Source: an uncultured Opitutales bacterium (GTDB lineage: Bacteria; Verrucomicrobiota; Verrucomicrobiia; Opitutales; UBA953). Taken from it: a stretch of 64,000 bases of DNA. The notes beneath the pieces are model-generated. The model saw nothing but the letters and a program-made list of their open reading frames with translations, was not told the DNA's origin and searched no databases. Location: the NCBI GenBank assembly GCA_934675585.1, contig CAKUQY010000001.1, forward strand, positions 102,670 through 166,669. The letters are read 5' to 3'. Below are positions 33,460 through 42,779 of this stretch, in pieces. Each line of letters begins with the position of its first letter. Within the stretch, counting starts at the first letter, position 1. Both the position numbers and the translations under genes were made by a program.

Positions 33460-35535
33460 CTATTTCTTCGCAATGTCGGCTTGTTGATCGATCCAACGTG
33501 AAAATTCGAGAATTTTCCAATTTTCGCGATCGAAAGTGAGTTCCTCTCCCACTTGTTTGCCGATGAGTTTTTGAGCCAAGCCGGTGTTGTAAGACAAAAT
33601 GTTTTTGCTGGTGTCAGAATCCCATGCGCCCAAGATAGTGTAAACTTCGATTACGCCACTTGCCGATTGGATTTTGACGATTGAGCCAACGCTGATTTTG
33701 TCGGTAGTTGCGTTTGAAAAATCAGTAACTTGTGCGTGGCTAATTTCTTTAGTGAGTTTTTCTTTAAGGGCGTTGAGAGTGCGTTCGTCTTGACGAGCCA
33801 TTTTGTATTCAGAGTTTTCTGAAAGGTCGCCCAATTCGCGCGCAGCTTGAATTGCCAATTTGTTAGCAGGAATTTTGTTTTCGACGAGGTCTTTGAGCTC
33901 GGCTTCTTTTGCTTCGAGCGACCATGAAGAAACATAGAGCGTGTCCGACTTTGCAGCAGATTGACCTTCAACGAGACTTTGAATGCTTGGGTAAACTTTG
34001 ATAAAGCGCGAAAGAATTGATTTGCGCGCAAGATCGGTATAACCTTGAATCATTTTGAGTGATTGCGCGAGATCGCGAGCAGTATTTTCGTCTGCGTCAT
34101 CGAGCAAATCATCAATCAAATTGTAGTCGTTGCGAACGTCTTCTGCGAGTTGGATTTTTTTTGTGCTGTTTGATTTAATGCCTTCTTCGTCAATCGCGTG
34201 GAAAATTGCCGACAACAAACGATGTGTAATCAATGGTTTGATGCCATCTTTGTATTTTGAGTTTGTGCGATTTTTAATCACCCAAATGAGCAACGAACTT
34301 GAAAGCGCTTGACTGTCGAGCCAGTTTTTGAGCGTCGAGTAAACGAGTGCCGATTTTTCGTGTTCGCACAAGAAAAGAATGCATTCTGCCGTGAATTTGC
34401 CTGTTGATTTTTTCAACAATTCAATGATGACATTGACCCATTCAGGATCGGCTTCGCCTTCGACAGGATCTTTGTAAATACGTGAAAGCAAGTCGAGCAA
34501 GCGTTTCAAGCATTTGATGTCTTGTGGAATTTCTTCTGCCAATTTTGAAAGATTGCCTTGTTCTTGTTCGGCTTTGATGATTGAAGTTGATGTTGGTTCA
34601 AGCAAATCAACGTCTTCTTTAAAGCAACGGCAAAGGTCGTTGCGCACCCAAACACCGTAGAGACGTTCCGCCGCTTTCAAGCGTTTTGCGTCTTTGAGCG
34701 TTTCGGTAAGTTCGGTGAAAATTTCGTGCAATTTTGCTTTGGTCGAAGGGTCGCTCGTGCTGTATGAATAAAGCGGTTGAGGTTGCCCTGGCAATGCTTT
34801 TGGCAATTCCTCATTTGAAGAAAACGCAAATAATTTTTCTGCCAATTCGATTTTGCGACGTGGTTTTTTCTCACGGAAGTATTCTTCGAGAATTTCTTGT
34901 TCAGGGCTGATGGTTTGACCTTCTTCGCGCAATTCAAAATAACCATCTTTCTTTGCGGGAACGCCAACGTATTCGTTCTTTTGCAATTCTTTTTTTGCCG
35001 CTAACCACCATTTTTTGAGATCTTCAGGACCAATGAGGCGCAACAAAATAGACTCAATTTCAGAACTCGCCATAATCGACGTTACCGTTGGACGGTTGAT
35101 TTCGTCAATTTTTGAAAGCGTTTCAGACAAATCTTTTTTCGAAACAATTTTAACGTGATTTTGAGTGTCAACCAATTTCACCGAATTACTCGACGCAAGA
35201 ATTTGTTTGACCAATTCAACGCGATTGTTTTTTGCCAATTCACGAATTTGTGCGGGATCTTTTTTAAAGCGCGCTAAAATGTGATTCGCAGGCAAAATGT
35301 CGCACCTGCCTAAGCAAAATTGAGGCGCCATTTTGTGATCGATTTTTCCCGCTTCAGGAAAATCAACAACCAAACGGTCTTCCGCCGCGTCGTAGCTTTT
35401 AATTTCACCTAAACCCCAAGAGTGGTGAATGCAATACGAGCTTTCCGCGAGATTGCTGAGCTTGTCTGAAAATTGGTTTGCCAAGCCCAATTCGGTTAAT
35501 TTTGCAGTTAATGCTTCGATGTCTGTAAGTTCCAT
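33460..35535 (-). CDS. greA: Long GreA-type transcript cleavage factor
   Basis: The 691-residue product is far longer than a normal GreA (about 158). The last 150 residues are a GreA: coiled coil with the GDLSENSEYKMARQDE motif (the acidic tip that reaches the RNA polymerase active site, about residue 570), then the FKBP-like C-terminal domain (DKISVGSIVKIQSASGVIEV). The first 540 residues are a helical region without a named domain, opening with SSYCIHHSWGLGEIKSYD. The same architecture is known from Chlamydiae and some other PVC bacteria, where GreA is about 700 residues. It has its own good promoter and holds just one GGGAACG word. Confidence 0.88.
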   Translation of the reverse strand: MELTDIEALTAKLTELGLANQFSDKLSNLAESSYCIHHSWGLGEIKSYDAAEDRLVVDFPEAGKIDHKMAPQFCLGRCDILPANHILARFKKDPAQIRELAKNNRVELVKQILASSNSVKLVDTQNHVKIVSKKDLSETLSKIDEINRPTVTSIMASSEIESILLRLIGPEDLKKWWLAAKKELQKNEYVGVPAKKDGYFELREEGQTISPEQEILEEYFREKKPRRKIELAEKLFAFSSNEELPKALPGQPQPLYSYSTSDPSTKAKLHEIFTELTETLKDAKRLKAAERLYGVWVRNDLCRCFKEDVDLLEPTSTSIIKAEQEQGNLSKLAEEIPQDIKCLKRLLDLLSRIYKDPVEGEADPEWVNVIIELLKKSTGKFTAECILFLCEHEKSALVYSTLKNWLDSQALSSSLLIWVIKNRTNSKYKDGIKPLITHRLLSAIFHAIDEEGIKSNSTKKIQLAEDVRNDYNLIDDLLDDADENTARDLAQSLKMIQGYTDLARKSILSRFIKVYPSIQSLVEGQSAAKSDTLYVSSWSLEAKEAELKDLVENKIPANKLAIQAARELGDLSENSEYKMARQDERTLNALKEKLTKEISHAQVTDFSNATTDKISVGSIVKIQSASGVIEVYTILGAWDSDTSKNILSYNTGLAQKLIGKQVGEELTFDRENWKILEFSRWIDQQADIAKK

Positions 35536-35558
35536 TTTGCGATTATTACTTTCTTTTT

Positions 35559-35587
35559 ATAATAGCATAATAGGGCTGTCAAATCAA
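35559..35587 (-). promoter_or_regulatory. Predicted promoter for the long greA
   Basis: On the minus strand, TTGATT (35587-35582) and TATTAT (35564-35559) are separated by 17 bp, with a TG one base before the -10 box. The start codon is 24 bp further on. Confidence 0.6.
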
Positions 35588-35722
35588 TATTTTTCAGTTT
35601 TAAAAGCGATAAAAAACCTACAAAAAATAAAATTATTTTACCCAAAAATCGATAAATATTTTCGCTTTTAAAAAATTATAGCGTTCCAGCAAACGCGGTT
35701 TTTAGAAATCACTTGCACAAAA

Positions 35723-37309
35723 ATGGCGAATATTTTACAATTTTGTAAACAAATTTGTATGGACATTACATTTAAGGCTGAGCTGGTGGCTCTCGAAAAA
35801 ATTAGTTCAAAACTTGTCGGCGAAGAAAATCCTTCCGTCGTGCTCAATAAGGTTTTGGAGATTTTAACGTCTCAAATTGCTTTGACGCGCGCCACTTTTA
35901 CGATGCGCCACGGGAACGTTTTTCAAATTGAGGCATCGACTGACCTTGACGATGAAGAGCGTTTGCTCGGCAAATATTATTTGGGCGAAGGCATCACGGG
36001 AACAGTTGCAAAAACAGGCGTTCCTTTGCTCGTTCCCAATGTTTCAAAAGACCCGCGATTTCTCAATCGCACAGGTTCCCGCGCAACAAAAAAAGAAAAG
36101 TCCGTCGCATTTTTGTGCGTTCCCGTAACTTATTCTCAAAAAATTATCGGAACACTTGCAGGCGACAGCCCGATTGAATCGCTCGAAAAATTAGAAGAAA
36201 AATTGCGATTTTTGGGAATCGTTGCCAATTTGACCGCTGCCGCCGTCGCAAAATGTTATCAAATGATCGAAGAACGCGACACTTTGCGCGAAGAAAATTC
36301 ACGCTTGCGCGAATACATCGGTGGAGCCGAAGCTGTCGAAGGAATGATTGGCAATAGCACCTTAATGCAACAAGTTTACGAAGGCGTGCGCCAAGTTTCA
36401 CAAAGCGACGCAACCGTCTTGATTCGAGGTTCGTCGGGAACGGGAAAAGAACTCGTCGCAGCCGCCATTCACAATCAAAGCAATCGCGCAGACGCACCTT
36501 TTATTCGACTTAATTGCGCCGCGTTGCCTGAAAATTTGCTCGAAAGCGAACTTTTTGGACACGAAAAAGGCGCGTTCACGGGAGCGCTCGCACAACGTAT
36601 TGGACGCGTTGAGGCGGCGGAGGGCGGAACGCTTTTTCTTGACGAAATTGGAGATCTTTCGCCCGCGTCACAAGTTAAAATCTTGCGACTTTTGCAAGAA
36701 AAAACCTACACGCGGCTTGGCTCTAATCAAGAACGCCGCGCAAATGTGCGTTTTATCGCCGCTACATCGCGTCCGCTCGAAGATTTAATCGCGCAAGAAA
36801 AATTCCGCGAAGATCTTTTTTATCGCCTTAATGTGTTCCCGCTAATGTTGCCAGATTTGGCAAAGCGCAAATGCGACATTATCCCGCTTGCCGAACATTT
36901 TATTAAAAAATATAATTTGCGCTACAACAAAACGATTAAGCAACTCTCAACGCCCGCCGTTAATATGCTCGTCGCGTATTCGTGGCCTGGAAATGTGCGG
37001 GAACTTGAAAATTGCATTGAGCGCGCCATTCTCACTGCAAAAAACGATTGCATCCGCAGTTATAATTTGCCAAGCGCTTTGCAAACAGATGCCGTTCCCG
37101 CCAACGAAGACATCGCGGGAACGCCAAAAAATAATGCGTCCGCATCTTACAAAAGTTTAATTGATAATTTTGAACGCGAATTGCTCACCGAATCGCTTAA
37201 ACGCCACAACGGAAATATGTCCGCCGCCGGGCGCGAACTCGGGCTTTCCCCGCGACTTATGCACTACAAAGTTCATACGCTTGGGCTTACTTCTGTCGGC
37301 AAAAAATAA
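35723..37309 (+). CDS. Sigma-54-dependent transcriptional activator with GAF domain (NifA-like)
   Basis: The 528-residue regulator has an N-terminal GAF sensor (about 25-170), an AAA+ domain (about 205-440) and a C-terminal Fis-type helix-turn-helix (about 480-525, [20 protein letters not shown]). The AAA+ domain shows Walker [17 protein letters not shown], the sigma-54 contact loop GAFTGA, Walker [12 protein letters not shown] and sensor region NVRFIAAT. It should activate promoters read by sigma-54 in response to a signal bound by the GAF domain. There is no receiver domain and no kinase next to it. Target genes are unknown. An alternative ATG lies 36 bp downstream (35759). Confidence 0.92.
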   Translation: MANILQFCKQICMDITFKAELVALEKISSKLVGEENPSVVLNKVLEILTSQIALTRATFTMRHGNVFQIEASTDLDDEERLLGKYYLGEGITGTVAKTGVPLLVPNVSKDPRFLNRTGSRATKKEKSVAFLCVPVTYSQKIIGTLAGDSPIESLEKLEEKLRFLGIVANLTAAAVAKCYQMIEERDTLREENSRLREYIGGAEAVEGMIGNSTLMQQVYEGVRQVSQSDATVLIRGSSGTGKELVAAAIHNQSNRADAPFIRLNCAALPENLLESELFGHEKGAFTGALAQRIGRVEAAEGGTLFLDEIGDLSPASQVKILRLLQEKTYTRLGSNQERRANVRFIAATSRPLEDLIAQEKFREDLFYRLNVFPLMLPDLAKRKCDIIPLAEHFIKKYNLRYNKTIKQLSTPAVNMLVAYSWPGNVRELENCIERAILTAKNDCIRSYNLPSALQTDAVPANEDIAGTPKNNASASYKSLIDNFERELLTESLKRHNGNMSAAGRELGLSPRLMHYKVHTLGLTSVGKK

Positions 37310-37322
37310 AAATTTTGCGGGA

Positions 37323-37390
37323 ACGGGAATTATTTTTTATCACCGAATGAACCGAATTTACACGAATTGTTTTTGAGAACGCGGGAACGG
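37323..37390 (+). repeat. 68-bp perfect inverted repeat, left copy
   Basis: These 68 bp are identical to the reverse complement of 39709-39776. They contain the dispersed phrase TTATCACCGAATGAACCGAA and end in a GCGGGAACGG word. The copies face each other around 2.3 kb holding the TM2 gene, the DUF6625-like gene and a non-coding stretch. Confidence 0.9.
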
Positions 37391-37569
37391 GATTTTAGCA
37401 CAGAAAACACAACTCCAAAAACCTGAAAGGTTTTCCAACTTGCTCGCGAAAACACGGGAAAAATTTCAAAAGCGCTTCGCGAAAAGCGTGTTCCCGCGAA
37501 AAAGCGCCTGCGGCGAAAAGAGTTTGAAAGATCACGCTTGGAAAGCGCAACTTTTGCGCGGGAACGCGA

Positions 37570-37854
37570 TTATTCCCAATAAACTCGATCACTGTCGAGC
37601 AAAAATAAATCAAAAATTAAAAGAATACAAGTGACGAGAGCGCCAATGACCGTGATTGTTAAAATTAATTCCAAAATACCAACGCCCATGCGCCCGACAT
37701 AAAAATTGTGAATTCCAAAAAATCCAAAGAAAAACCAAAGCAAAATATAAATGACGCGATTCCCTTTAAGCGGTTTTTCGCCGCCCGAAATTTCGCGTTT
37801 TAAGCGCGCCGCCTCTGCTTCCATTCTTAAATTATTTAATTCTTCTTCTGTCAT
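37570..37854 (-). CDS. TM2 domain protein
   Basis: The 94-residue product has a charged N-terminus (MTEEELNNLRMEAEAARLKREISG) and a TM2 domain with two membrane helices joined by a short turn. The conserved block is FFGFFGIHNFYVGRMGVGILELIL. The C-terminal ending is FDLFLLDSDRVYWE, with the Asp of the TM2 family. The role is unknown. It lies inside the 68-bp inverted-repeat segment. Confidence 0.85.
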   Translation of the reverse strand: MTEEELNNLRMEAEAARLKREISGGEKPLKGNRVIYILLWFFFGFFGIHNFYVGRMGVGILELILTITVIGALVTCILLIFDLFLLDSDRVYWE

Positions 37855-37924
37855 AGCGCAATTGATTGTAATTTATAAAATCCCAAAAATCAATTTAAAT
37901 TCCGTTCCTGTGAAAAAATCAGCT

Positions 37925-38884
37925 TTAAATAAATTGTTTAAAAAATCGTTTGAGTTTTTTCTTGGCGTTCCCGCAACGGCGAAAAATATAATCCCAATAA
38001 ATTAGTCGTTCTCTGCAATATTTTTTGCGAAATAATTTATCGGTCTCAAAACGCTTGTCGTATTCTAAAACTTTATTTGGCACGAAAACGAATCCGTTTT
38101 TCGCGCCTGTTTCAGCGGGAACGCTTATCGCGAGATTCATTTTTCGTTTTTGAAAATGTGCATAAAGTGTTTCTTCGTTCCCGTTGTCAAAAACACTTTT
38201 TAGCGTTCCCGCGTGCCAAACGTAGCAACAATTTTTTCGATTAGGTTTTAAGTTTGCGCAAAAATGCCATTTTGCTTGATTGATGTCGTCAAAAAAACGA
38301 TTTTCGCGTCCAATAAAAAAGCGTTCCCGCCGCATTGTGTTCCACGTTCCCGCGGTCCCTCCCCATTCGTCAAATGCGAAAGGCAATTCACTTGTGAACG
38401 CGCGTTTGTAATCGGCATTTTTGAAAAAATTATTTACCTCTGCATTGTTTTTAAAAAGGCTTAAATGTCCATTTGCAAGTATGCGGTCGTGTTTTTGCAA
38501 AATAGATTCGGTGATAAATTTTCTAAAATTTCCCCAAACAAGATCGCAGTCGCAATAGCCCCAAAAATCAAAATTTTTCAAATAATCCGCAAACATTAAG
38601 CCATAAACAGGTTTAAAATCACAAAGTTTGTAAGGGTGATTAAGGCAAATTGGAAAATCAAAACACGCTTGTGCGCGGGAACGAATTTCATCAAAAGTCG
38701 TTTGAATAATTTTTACATTTTCGCAGGAACTTTTTGCGTTTTTATCATCGGTAAAAACAATCCATGTAATCGTGGGATTCGCTTTACAAGATTCAAGCCA
38801 AATCTTAAAAAAATCAGGAAGTTTTCCAAAATAAGGTAAAATTAGCGCGATTGATGATTGCTTATCATTTTCTAAATTTTCCAT
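37925..38884 (-). CDS. DUF6625-like putative glycosyltransferase
   Basis: The 319-residue product opens SIALILPYFGKLPDFFKIWLESCKANP and continues with WIVFTDD, then YKLCDFKPVYGLMFADYLKNFDFWGYCDCDLVWGN. The pattern of an Asp-rich YCDCDLVWG segment and an RENRFF region matches the DUF6625 family, whose fold is related to glycosyltransferases acting on surface polysaccharides. The DxD-like residues (DCD) are present near residue 118. No other sugar genes are close. It lies inside the 68-bp inverted-repeat segment. Confidence 0.75.
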   Translation of the reverse strand: MENLENDKQSSIALILPYFGKLPDFFKIWLESCKANPTITWIVFTDDKNAKSSCENVKIIQTTFDEIRSRAQACFDFPICLNHPYKLCDFKPVYGLMFADYLKNFDFWGYCDCDLVWGNFRKFITESILQKHDRILANGHLSLFKNNAEVNNFFKNADYKRAFTSELPFAFDEWGGTAGTWNTMRRERFFIGRENRFFDDINQAKWHFCANLKPNRKNCCYVWHAGTLKSVFDNGNEETLYAHFQKRKMNLAISVPAETGAKNGFVFVPNKVLEYDKRFETDKLFRKKYCRERLIYWDYIFRRCGNAKKKLKRFFKQFI

Positions 38885-38984
38885 AAATTTAGAATGTCAA
38901 AAAAAAAAACGAAGGCAAGCGCAAATAATTCCCCCAAAAATCAATTTAATTCCCGTTCCCGCGAGGATTTTGTGATTTCGCGTT

Positions 38985-39076
38985 CCCGCAAAAAAAATCA
39001 GCCACCAAGTTTTGCTTGGCGGCTGTGGCGTTTTAATGCCTGATTGTTGTTTGTTTGTAGAAATGTTTGTAGAATT
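38985..39076 (-). ncRNA. Candidate small RNA ending in a strong terminator
   Basis: Read on the minus strand, a TATAAT box (39087-39082) is followed by about 85 nt without a protein gene. These end in a textbook terminator: stem CAGCCGCCAAG/CTTGGTGGCTG (39025-38999) and a run of T. The -35 box is poor (ACAATT), and an 18-bp palindrome CAATTGGC-AC-GCCAATTG occupies the promoter spacer. It could also be a leader attenuator for the DUF6625-like gene that starts at 38884. Confidence 0.35.
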
Positions 39077-39420
39077 TCAAAATTATATTAGCAATTGGCG
39101 TGCCAATTGTTAAAAAATGCTGAAATCCGCATAAAATAAGCGCTCCCGTAGGTTTTACGGGAACACTGATTTTACAAAAATGTTAAATCTCGCCGCGAGA
39201 CGGTTTACAGTTTTGTAAAAATGAGGTGAAAAACAACTACGAATTGTCGCGAATTTAACGCGAAAATAAATTCGTAGTTTATTTAGTTAAAATTTCCATT
39301 TCTGCCACATAGCGTTCCCGCGCAAAGAACGACTATGACGATGACAATGACTATGACCGAGTTTGTAAGAAATTTAAAAGTTAAAATTTAAAAGTTGAAA
39401 TTCCCGTTCCCGCGGTGAAG

Positions 39421-39569
39421 AATAAAAACAACCATTGTCGTCGCTAACGCCGCCCGCTAACGCGAGCGTTCCCGTGAAAATAATAAAATATTTCGACAGA
39501 TTTTATTTTTCTCGCGGGAAGGTTTTCGTTAGAAAACGGCGTTAGCGACGACAAAGGTTGTTTTTTATT
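39421..39569. repeat. 149-bp foldback (MITE-like) element
   Basis: The left arm (39421-39452) and right arm (39537-39569) are inverted copies, sharing GTCGTCGCTAACGCCG and an AATAAAAACAACC-like outer part, with one extra A and one extra T. The 84-bp centre has no gene. It looks like a miniature inverted-repeat element or a large terminator-type hairpin. Confidence 0.6.
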
Positions 39570-39708
39570 TGCCGTTCCCGTCAAATAATTTGCGTCATTT
39601 GCGTTAAAAACGGTTCCCGCGAGACGCTTAAATTTCCGTTCCCGCCACGCCTTCCAAAAAATCTGTGTTTTCTGTGTAAAAATCTGTTTAATCTGTGTTC
39701 AAAAAATT

Positions 39709-39776
39709 CCGTTCCCGCGTTCTCAAAAACAATTCGTGTAAATTCGGTTCATTCGGTGATAAAAAATAATTCCCGT
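39709..39776 (-). repeat. 68-bp perfect inverted repeat, right copy
   Basis: This is an exact reverse complement of 37323-37390. It lies 17 bp from the 3' end of tRNA-Arg. Confidence 0.9.
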
Positions 39777-39793
39777 CGTTCCCGCGTTCCCGC

Positions 39794-39868
39794 TGGCGTC
39801 CCCACCAAGAATCGAACTTGGATCGAGCGTTTAGGAAACGCTAGTTCTAACCATTGAACTATGAGGAC
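39794..39868 (-). tRNA. tRNA-Arg (anticodon CCT)
   Basis: On the minus strand the acceptor stem GTCCTCA/TGGGGAC pairs fully (one G-U). The anticodon stem AGCGT/ACGCT encloses the loop TTCCTAA, giving anticodon CCT (codon AGG). The T arm has GTTCGATTC. The CCA end is encoded. It lies between the repeat-rich region and alaS. Several repeats end close to its 3' side, a usual hot spot for insertion. Confidence 0.93.
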
Positions 39869-39890
39869 GGGAATTAATTCTCAATTGAAA

Positions 39891-42584
39891 TTAGAGCTCG
39901 GCGAATACGGATTCTAATTTGTCGGCATCTTTGCCGCCGCCCATTGCGAAGTCGGGTTTGCCTCCGCCTTTTCCGCCGAGTTTGCCGCAGAGTGTTGAAA
40001 CGATTTTGCCGGCGGCGTTTCCGTTTTTAACGGCTGCGGGAGCGCATGCGGCGCAGATTGAAACTTTGTCTGCGGCGATTTTTGCGCCCAAAATGACGAT
40101 TCCGTTTTCGCCTAATTGTTTCACCATTTGAGACGCGAGTTCTCGCAAATCGTTTGGATTTTCTGCGGGAACGACGGCGGCAACTTGTTTGTTCCCGTTA
40201 ACGTCTTTGGCGTTTGCGAGCAAGTTTTTCGCGAGCGCGGCGGTTTCTTTTTGGTGAATTGCTTTTAAGGTTTTTTCGAGTGCTGATTTTTCTTCGGCGA
40301 GAGAATCAAATTTCTTTGGCAATTCGGCGACAGGCGTTTTTGTTTTGTCGGCGAGTTTTTTCAGCAGCTCAGCTTCTTCGGCGGCTTTCGCGTAGGCGGC
40401 GCTACCAGTGAGCGCTTCGATACGACGCGTTCCCGCGGCGATGGCGCTTTCAGAAACGATGCGGAAAAGTCCGAGTTCGCCAGTTGCGCGCACGTGTGTT
40501 CCGCCGCAAAGTTCCATTGAATAGCCGTCGAGTTTGTGAGCGTTCCCGCCGACTTGCAAGACGCGCACGGTTGCGCCGTATTTGTCTCCGAAGAATTGCA
40601 TAATTGCTTCGTTATTTTTGATAGAATCGTGCGCGACTTCTGTCCAAGAAACGCTATCATTTTGCCAGATTAATTCGTTGACGCGGCGTTCGATGGCTGC
40701 GACTTGTTCGATAGTGAGCGCGCCGTGATTAAAGTCGAACGTCAATTTTTCGTCGCTGACGAAGGAACCTTTTTGGGCAACATCTTTGCTGACAACTTCG
40801 TGAAGTGCGTAGTGGAGCAGGTGGGTCGCCGAGTGATTGCGTTCGATTGCGTTGCGTCGTTTTTTGTCAACGGTGATGGTTGCGTTTGCGCCGACGGCGG
40901 GAGCGTTTTCGCCTTCGATGAAGTGCAAAAATACGTTCCCGCTTTTGGTGGTGTTGGTAATTTTAAAAACGTTCCCGCCAACGACGAGCGTTCCCGTATC
41001 GCCGATTTGACCGCCCATTTCTGCATAGCAAGGCGTTTGGTCAACGATGACGGCGAGTTGGCCGTTGTTATCGACGATTTCGAGCACCGTTCCCGTGGCT
41101 TCGAGTTGGTCGTAGCCGAGGAATTTTGTAGCGTCTTTAGTTTTGATTTCAGAAAGTTTGACGATTTGCTTTTTTTGCGCGGCGCGTGCGCGTTCGCGTT
41201 GTTCTTCCATGAGCGCGTTAAATGCGGCTTCGTCCACCGTAAAACCGCGTTCCCGCGCGAGCAATTGCGTCAAATCGATCGGGAACCCAAAAGTGTCGTA
41301 GAGCAAGAACGATTCTTTTGAAATGTCTTTGGAACCTTCGGCAGTTTTTTTGGCGATGATTTCTTCAAAAATTGCCAAGCCGCCATCGAGCGTTTTGTTA
41401 AATGCTTCTTCTTCGATGCGAATGGTGTCGCGCACAAAGTCGGCGCGTTTGGCAATTTCTGGGAATGTTTGCGACATTGTCGCGACGAGCACATCGACTA
41501 ATTTGTAGAAAAATGGCTCTTTAAAACCGAGCGTGCGACCGTAGCGAACGGCGCGGCGAAGAATGCGGCGCAGGACATAATTGCGGTCGGTGTTGCCGGG
41601 CGTGATGCCGTCGGCGATGGCGAACGAAAGCGTGCGAATATGGTCGGCAATTACGCGAAAAGCGATGTCGATTTTTTCTTGTTCGTTGCTACCTTGCGTT
41701 CCCGCGGCAGGCAAAGTTGAGCCGTATTTTTTGCCAGAAAGTTTTTCGATTTCTTTGAAAATCGGCGAGAAAATGTCGGTTTCGTAATTGGAAATAATGC
41801 CCGTAAAATCGGTGAAATTTTTCGTGCATTGAATGATTGATGCCGCGCGCTCAAAGCCCATTCCCGTATCGACATTTTTCGCGGGAAGTGGCGAAAAAGT
41901 TCCGTCGGGATTCGCGTTAAATTCCATAAACACCAAATTCCAAATTTCGATACATTGTGGCGTTCCCGCGTTGACGAGCGTTCCCGCCGTGTCACCGTTG
42001 GGCGTTAAATCGATGTGCAATTCCGAGCAAGGTCCGCACGGTCCCGTGTCGCCCATCATCCAAAAATTATCTTTTTTGTTGCCATTGACAATGTGTTTTT
42101 GGGGGTCAAGTCCCGCCGCTGTGAAAAGTTTTTCCCAAGCGTCGTAAGCTTCTTGGTCAAATTCTGCGGGTTCGCCTTTTGATTTGTCAGGACAATACAC
42201 GGTCGCGTAAAGGCGTTCTTTTGGGAATTTCCAAACTTCCGTAATCAGTTCCCACGCCCATGCAATTGCTTCTTTTTTGAAGTAGTCGCCGTAAGACCAA
42301 TTGCCGAGCATTTCAAAAAATGTGTGGTGATAAGTGTCGAGCCCTACGTCGTCAAGATCGTTGTGTTTGCCGCCTGCTCGAATACATTTTTGCGTGTCTG
42401 CCGCGCGGTGATTTGGGTAAGGACAAGGAATTTGCCCTAAGAAAATTGGCACAAATTGATTCATGCCCGCGTTTGTAAAAAGCAAGTTTGGCGAATCGGG
42501 CATTAAACTGGACGATGGCACGATTTCGTGTTTTTTTGATTTAAAAAAATCAAGGAACGATTGGCGAATTGCTGCAGAAGTCAT
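39891..42584 (-). CDS. alaS: Alanyl-tRNA synthetase
   Basis: The 897-residue class II synthetase charges tRNA-Ala. The N-terminal catalytic domain opens IRQSFLDFFKSKKHEIVPSSSL and includes TYHHTFFEMLGNWSYGDYFK. The editing domain has the zinc-type motifs HSATHLLHYALHEVV and CGGTHVRATGELG. The C-terminal DHHA1-type domain follows (NGIVILGAKIAADKVSICAACA), ending in GGKGGGKPDFAMGGGKD. Length is normal. A canonical promoter lies just upstream. Many motif-derived AGT and VPA residues occur in the middle and C-terminal parts. Confidence 0.97.
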   Translation of the reverse strand: MTSAAIRQSFLDFFKSKKHEIVPSSSLMPDSPNLLFTNAGMNQFVPIFLGQIPCPYPNHRAADTQKCIRAGGKHNDLDDVGLDTYHHTFFEMLGNWSYGDYFKKEAIAWAWELITEVWKFPKERLYATVYCPDKSKGEPAEFDQEAYDAWEKLFTAAGLDPQKHIVNGNKKDNFWMMGDTGPCGPCSELHIDLTPNGDTAGTLVNAGTPQCIEIWNLVFMEFNANPDGTFSPLPAKNVDTGMGFERAASIIQCTKNFTDFTGIISNYETDIFSPIFKEIEKLSGKKYGSTLPAAGTQGSNEQEKIDIAFRVIADHIRTLSFAIADGITPGNTDRNYVLRRILRRAVRYGRTLGFKEPFFYKLVDVLVATMSQTFPEIAKRADFVRDTIRIEEEAFNKTLDGGLAIFEEIIAKKTAEGSKDISKESFLLYDTFGFPIDLTQLLARERGFTVDEAAFNALMEEQRERARAAQKKQIVKLSEIKTKDATKFLGYDQLEATGTVLEIVDNNGQLAVIVDQTPCYAEMGGQIGDTGTLVVGGNVFKITNTTKSGNVFLHFIEGENAPAVGANATITVDKKRRNAIERNHSATHLLHYALHEVVSKDVAQKGSFVSDEKLTFDFNHGALTIEQVAAIERRVNELIWQNDSVSWTEVAHDSIKNNEAIMQFFGDKYGATVRVLQVGGNAHKLDGYSMELCGGTHVRATGELGLFRIVSESAIAAGTRRIEALTGSAAYAKAAEEAELLKKLADKTKTPVAELPKKFDSLAEEKSALEKTLKAIHQKETAALAKNLLANAKDVNGNKQVAAVVPAENPNDLRELASQMVKQLGENGIVILGAKIAADKVSICAACAPAAVKNGNAAGKIVSTLCGKLGGKGGGKPDFAMGGGKDADKLESVFAEL

Positions 42585-42608
42585 AATTTAAAATAAGTTT
42601 ATTTGCTC

Positions 42609-42637
42609 ATTATATTATTCTCGCGCGTGTTTAACAA
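42609..42637 (-). promoter_or_regulatory. Predicted promoter for alaS
   Basis: On the minus strand, TTGTTA (42637-42632) and TATAAT (42614-42609) are separated by 17 bp, 24 bp before the start codon. Confidence 0.7.
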
Positions 42638-42719
42638 ATTTAAAATCGCGGGAACATTGGCGGGAACGCATTTTTCAACTACAAATCAACGCTAATTTAA
42701 CGCGAATCATTTTTCGAGC

Positions 42720-42779
42720 GAAGAACTCGGCGGCTTAACCGCCGACGCTTTGGCGCTTGGTTCTTCGGGCGAGAAATTT
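42720..42779 (+). repeat. REP-like dispersed repeat, copy B
   Basis: Nearly identical to 22463-22521 (differences at a few bases, such as CTTTGGCGC versus CTTCGGCGC). The outer GAAGAAC/GTTCTTC arms are retained. Confidence 0.75.

Larger units (their letters stand above)
38885..39793. other. 900-bp intergenic region rich in repeats
   Basis: No protein gene is supported. Features seen: a minus-strand terminator hairpin (38999-39025) with a possible sRNA, an 18-bp palindrome (39092-39109), a GACTATGACGATGAC-like simple stretch (39333-39358), a 149-bp foldback (39421-39569), phrases of TCTGTTTAATCTGTGTT type (39660-39708), the right 68-bp inverted repeat (39709-39776) and many motif words. It ends at tRNA-Arg. 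Confidence 0.7.

Noticed and set aside
39333..39358. Short GACTATGACGATGAC-like simple repeat
   Set aside because: Imperfect and short; no array structure or spacer pattern, so neither CRISPR nor a clear microsatellite.
39421..39776. CRISPR array
   Set aside because: The repeats are inverted and of different types, without regular spacers and without cas genes.
38885..39793. tmRNA, 6S RNA or RNase P RNA in the long gap
   Set aside because: No matching conserved ends or tRNA-like domain were seen; only a short terminator-ended transcript is plausible.
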